Source: UBA2137 sp050251555 (GTDB taxonomy: Bacteria; Pseudomonadota; Alphaproteobacteria; Micavibrionales; Micavibrionaceae). Taken from it: DNA of 7,819 nucleotides. Both the position numbers and the translations under genes were made by a program. This document shows positions 5,877-7,819 of this stretch, piece after piece (position 1 is the first letter of the stretch; every line of letters begins with the position of its first letter). The notes under the pieces are model-generated. The model was not told the origin of the DNA and made no database searches. It worked only from the letters and a program-made list of their open reading frames with translations. The stretch is from the NCBI GenBank assembly GCA_050251555.1, contig JBFWMN010000074.1:1-7819 (forward strand). Direction: 5' to 3'.

Positions 5877-6692
5877 TTAGGCGGCTTGCGGCGCGAAATA
5901 AGTGAACTTCTCTTGCCCGTTCGAGACCAACGCGGCAAGCGGGTTGGCGGACAAGCCAGAACAGATCACGGTCGGAATGCCTGCGGTCGTGGCGATGGTC
6001 GCAGCCTCAAGCTTACTCTCCATGCCGCCTGTTGAAAGATGGTTCTTTGTGCCTGTGGCAAAGCTGCGGAATTCATCGGTGATTTTGGCAACATAAGGAA
6101 TATGCTGCGCCGTTGCATCCGTTTCGGGATCGCCCGTATAAAGCCCGCCTGCACGCGTCATCAGCACAAGGGCATCAGCCTCTACTGCTTCGGCAACAAG
6201 GGCCGCCAAACGGTCATTATCGCCAAATTTGATCTCTTCTGTAGCAACAGCATCATTCTCGTTGATGATCGCCATACGTTTAAAGTCATGGAGCTTGCGC
6301 GTGGTTGCGATAAAATTGGCGCGGCGCGTGTCTGAGCGCAGATCATCAGCACAAAGCAGAATTTGCGAAACATGAGCGCGAAAGGCTTTTTGGTAAACTT
6401 CCATCAGCATCGGCTGACCGATTGTTGCCAATGCTTGTTTTGCCTCCATCTGTCCGTTGGCCTCAGGGCATTCGCCGCGTGCCAGAGCAATCGCACCAGA
6501 TGAGACAAGGATGACTTCCTTACCTTGTGCACGGTAAACATTGATATCGTCGGAAAGTGTATTCAGCCAGTCCTGACGGGGCTGTTGTGTATCGGTATTG
6601 ACGACAAGCGCAGAGCCGACCTTGATCACGATACGATTGGCGCGCTCAAGGGTTTCTCTCAATGTAGTAAAGACACGGGAGGCATCACTCAC
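5877..6692 (-). CDS. proB: Glutamate 5-kinase-like protein without PUA domain
   Basis: Glutamate 5-kinase phosphorylates the gamma-carboxyl of glutamate in the first step of proline synthesis. The 271-residue protein is an amino-acid-kinase domain alone; the PUA RNA-binding-like domain that brings E. coli ProB to 367 residues is absent. Conserved elements are IVIKVGS (K24), LVSSGAIA (61-69), INEND (143-147), IKFGDNDRLAAL (substrate D158 and D160) and the lysine in TGGMESKLEAA (K227). These line up with E. coli K10, D148, D150 and K217 at a constant offset or nearly so. The usual LTD-x-x-GLY reads MTRAGGLY, with Arg180 replacing the Asp equivalent to E. coli D170. The start is GTG, sharing GTGA with the obg stop, so translation is probably coupled. 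proA does not follow. ProB function is likely from family and context, but the missing Asp leaves activity or substrate less certain. Confidence 0.87.
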   Translation of the reverse strand: MSDASRVFTTLRETLERANRIVIKVGSALVVNTDTQQPRQDWLNTLSDDINVYRAQGKEVILVSSGAIALARGECPEANGQMEAKQALATIGQPMLMEVYQKAFRAHVSQILLCADDLRSDTRRANFIATTRKLHDFKRMAIINENDAVATEEIKFGDNDRLAALVAEAVEADALVLMTRAGGLYTGDPETDATAQHIPYVAKITDEFRSFATGTKNHLSTGGMESKLEAATIATTAGIPTVICSGLSANPLAALVSNGQEKFTYFAPQAA

Positions 6693-7720
6693 GGCTCAAA
6701 AACACCTGACTCTTCTTCTTGTTCTGAAAGATGTTCTTTTTTAACATAATAATTTGCTTTATGCAAAAGATCTTTGATGCCCGTATGCGCGACAGCCGAA
6801 ATCACAAAAGGCTTCGTTTTCGTTTTTTTTGCAAATTCCTTGGCGACATCCGCAGCCAATTCATCACCCAGAGCATCCGCCTTATTCAAAACGACAATCT
6901 CAGGCTTTTCCGCCAGATGCGCCGCATAGGCTTTCAGCTCCTTGCGGATGGTCTTATAGGCCTTGGCAGGATCATCCTGAGTGATATCGACAAGGTGAAG
7001 AAGAACGGCTGTGCGCTCAACATGGCCCAAGAAACGATCACCCAAACCCAAGCCCTCGGACGCGCCCTCAATCAGGCCAGGAATATCCGCCATCACAAAC
7101 TCATCGTTGCCGATAGCGACAACGCCCAGATTGGGGTGAAGGGTCGTGAAGGGGTAATCCGCGACTTTGGGCCTTGCGGCTGAAACGGATGACAGAAAAG
7201 TCGACTTACCTGCGTTGGGCATACCGACCAGACCGACATCAGCGATCAACTTCAAACGCAGCCAGACAGCACGTTCTTCGCCGGGCCAGCCTGGGGTGGA
7301 TTTGCGCGGGGCCTGATTGGTCGAAGATTTATAATGCGCATTGCCAAATCCGCCGTCGCCGCCCTTTAAAAACAGGATTTTCTCACCCGGTGTCACCATA
7401 TCGTAAATGACGGTTTCCTGATCCTCGTCCAGAATCTCGGTCCCTGTCGGGATTTTGATGACAAGATCGTCACCACCATGCCCCGATTTATTCTTACCCG
7501 AGCCATGCATGCCGGGACGGGCACGGAAATGCTGCGTATAGCGAAAATCGATCAGCGTATTGACGTTGTCGACACACTCGAAATAGACATCGCCGCCCTT
7601 ACCGCCGTTACCGCCGTCAGGGCCACCATATTCGACGTATTTTTCCCTCCGGAAGCTGATACATCCGGGGCCGCCCTTACCAGAGGCAACATAGATTTTG
7701 GCCTGATCGAGAAATTTCAT
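6689..7720 (-). CDS. obg: GTPase Obg/CgtA
   Basis: Obg is an essential GTPase that binds the large ribosomal subunit and links ribosome assembly to growth and stress. I choose the ATG at 7720, giving 343 residues that begin MKFLDQAKIYV, the conserved family start. The frame stays open to an ATG at 7771, but those 17 extra residues do not resemble the family. The glycine-rich Obg fold covers residues 1-158, including GGPDGGNGGKGGDV. The GTPase domain follows, with GMPNAGKS (166-173), the FTTLHP switch (191-196), DIPG (212-215), NKAD (279-282) and SAV (308-310). A short acidic tail replaces the C-terminal OCT domain of some Gram-positive proteins. No strong ribosome binding site precedes the chosen start. 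It overlaps proB by 4 nt, and the bases upstream hold the end of another gene that is probably rpmA, a common obg neighbour. Confidence 0.96.
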   Translation of the reverse strand: MKFLDQAKIYVASGKGGPGCISFRREKYVEYGGPDGGNGGKGGDVYFECVDNVNTLIDFRYTQHFRARPGMHGSGKNKSGHGGDDLVIKIPTGTEILDEDQETVIYDMVTPGEKILFLKGGDGGFGNAHYKSSTNQAPRKSTPGWPGEERAVWLRLKLIADVGLVGMPNAGKSTFLSSVSAARPKVADYPFTTLHPNLGVVAIGNDEFVMADIPGLIEGASEGLGLGDRFLGHVERTAVLLHLVDITQDDPAKAYKTIRKELKAYAAHLAEKPEIVVLNKADALGDELAADVAKEFAKKTKTKPFVISAVAHTGIKDLLHKANYYVKKEHLSEQEEESGVFEP

Positions 7721-7742
7721 ATTCTTTGTCGCTTCATGAAAA

Positions 7743-7761
7743 AAAGGTGAAATAAAACCTT
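7743..7761 (-). terminator. Weak hairpin with T run ahead of obg
   Basis: On the - strand AAGGT (7757-7761) can pair with ACCTT (7744-7748) across an 8-nt loop, and the T run continues to about 7739. This lies between the preceding gene and the obg start. It could trim readthrough from upstream into obg, but five base pairs make it marginal. Confidence 0.25.
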
Positions 7762-7802
7762 CCCCTACCATACTCTTATTTTAACTTAAAAACATAAATT
7801 AC

Positions 7803-7819
7803 TTATTCAGCGGCTTTTT
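7803..7819 (-). CDS. Last codons of an upstream gene, possibly ribosomal protein L27
   Basis: Read on the - strand from the window edge, one frame gives Lys-Ala-Ala-Glu followed by TAA at 7803-7805. Alphaproteobacterial L27 (rpmA) often ends in Ala/Glu-rich residues and usually stands directly before obg, so rpmA is the natural guess. Four residues cannot prove it, and a chance frame is possible. The stop would be 82 nt before the obg start. Confidence 0.35.

Noticed and set aside
7721..7771. 17-residue N-terminal extension of Obg
   Set aside because: Family members begin at MKFLD; the extension has no similarity I recognise and contains the hairpin with T run.

Overview
The window reads as ordinary chromosomal DNA of an alphaproteobacterium with roughly balanced base composition. 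The strongest taxonomic clue is a full-length CcrM-type GANTC adenine methyltransferase. It sits beside rnhB and mutY and downstream of an obg-proB pair, an arrangement familiar from alphaproteobacterial chromosomes. I cannot place it at genus level. There is no sign of phage, insertion sequence, CRISPR array, tRNA or rRNA.

Layout. At the left edge, on the + strand, is the C-terminal part of mutY (A/G-specific adenine glycosylase), interrupted by an in-frame TAA at 53-55. It is followed 25 nt later by a gene for a secreted protein of unknown function (375-1253, +). From there to the right edge all genes lie on the - strand. In transcription order they are: a few codons of an upstream gene, perhaps rpmA, at 7803-7819; obg (start preferred at 7720); a short proB (GTG start, overlapping the obg stop by 4 nt); pepN; rnhB (overlapping pepN by 38 nt); and ccrM, which meets the + strand gene tail to tail with no base between the two stop codons.

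How the genes fit together. Obg (ribosome assembly GTPase), ProB-like kinase (first step of proline synthesis), PepN (peptide turnover), RNase HII (removal of ribonucleotides from DNA), CcrM (GANTC methylation after replication) and MutY (oxidative-damage mismatch repair) form a housekeeping block rich in growth and genome maintenance. No proA follows proB. The 127-nt gap before ccrM is the most informative non-coding stretch. It carries a good sigma-70-like promoter on the - strand and five GANTC sites within 62 bp, two overlapping the -10 hexamer and one in the spacer. This suggests that ccrM transcription responds to the methylation its own product makes.

I see no wholly new multi-gene system. 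The items most worth a second look are the nonsense codon in mutY, the GANTC-dense ccrM promoter, the PUA-less ProB with Arg in place of a conserved Asp, and the unassigned exported protein.
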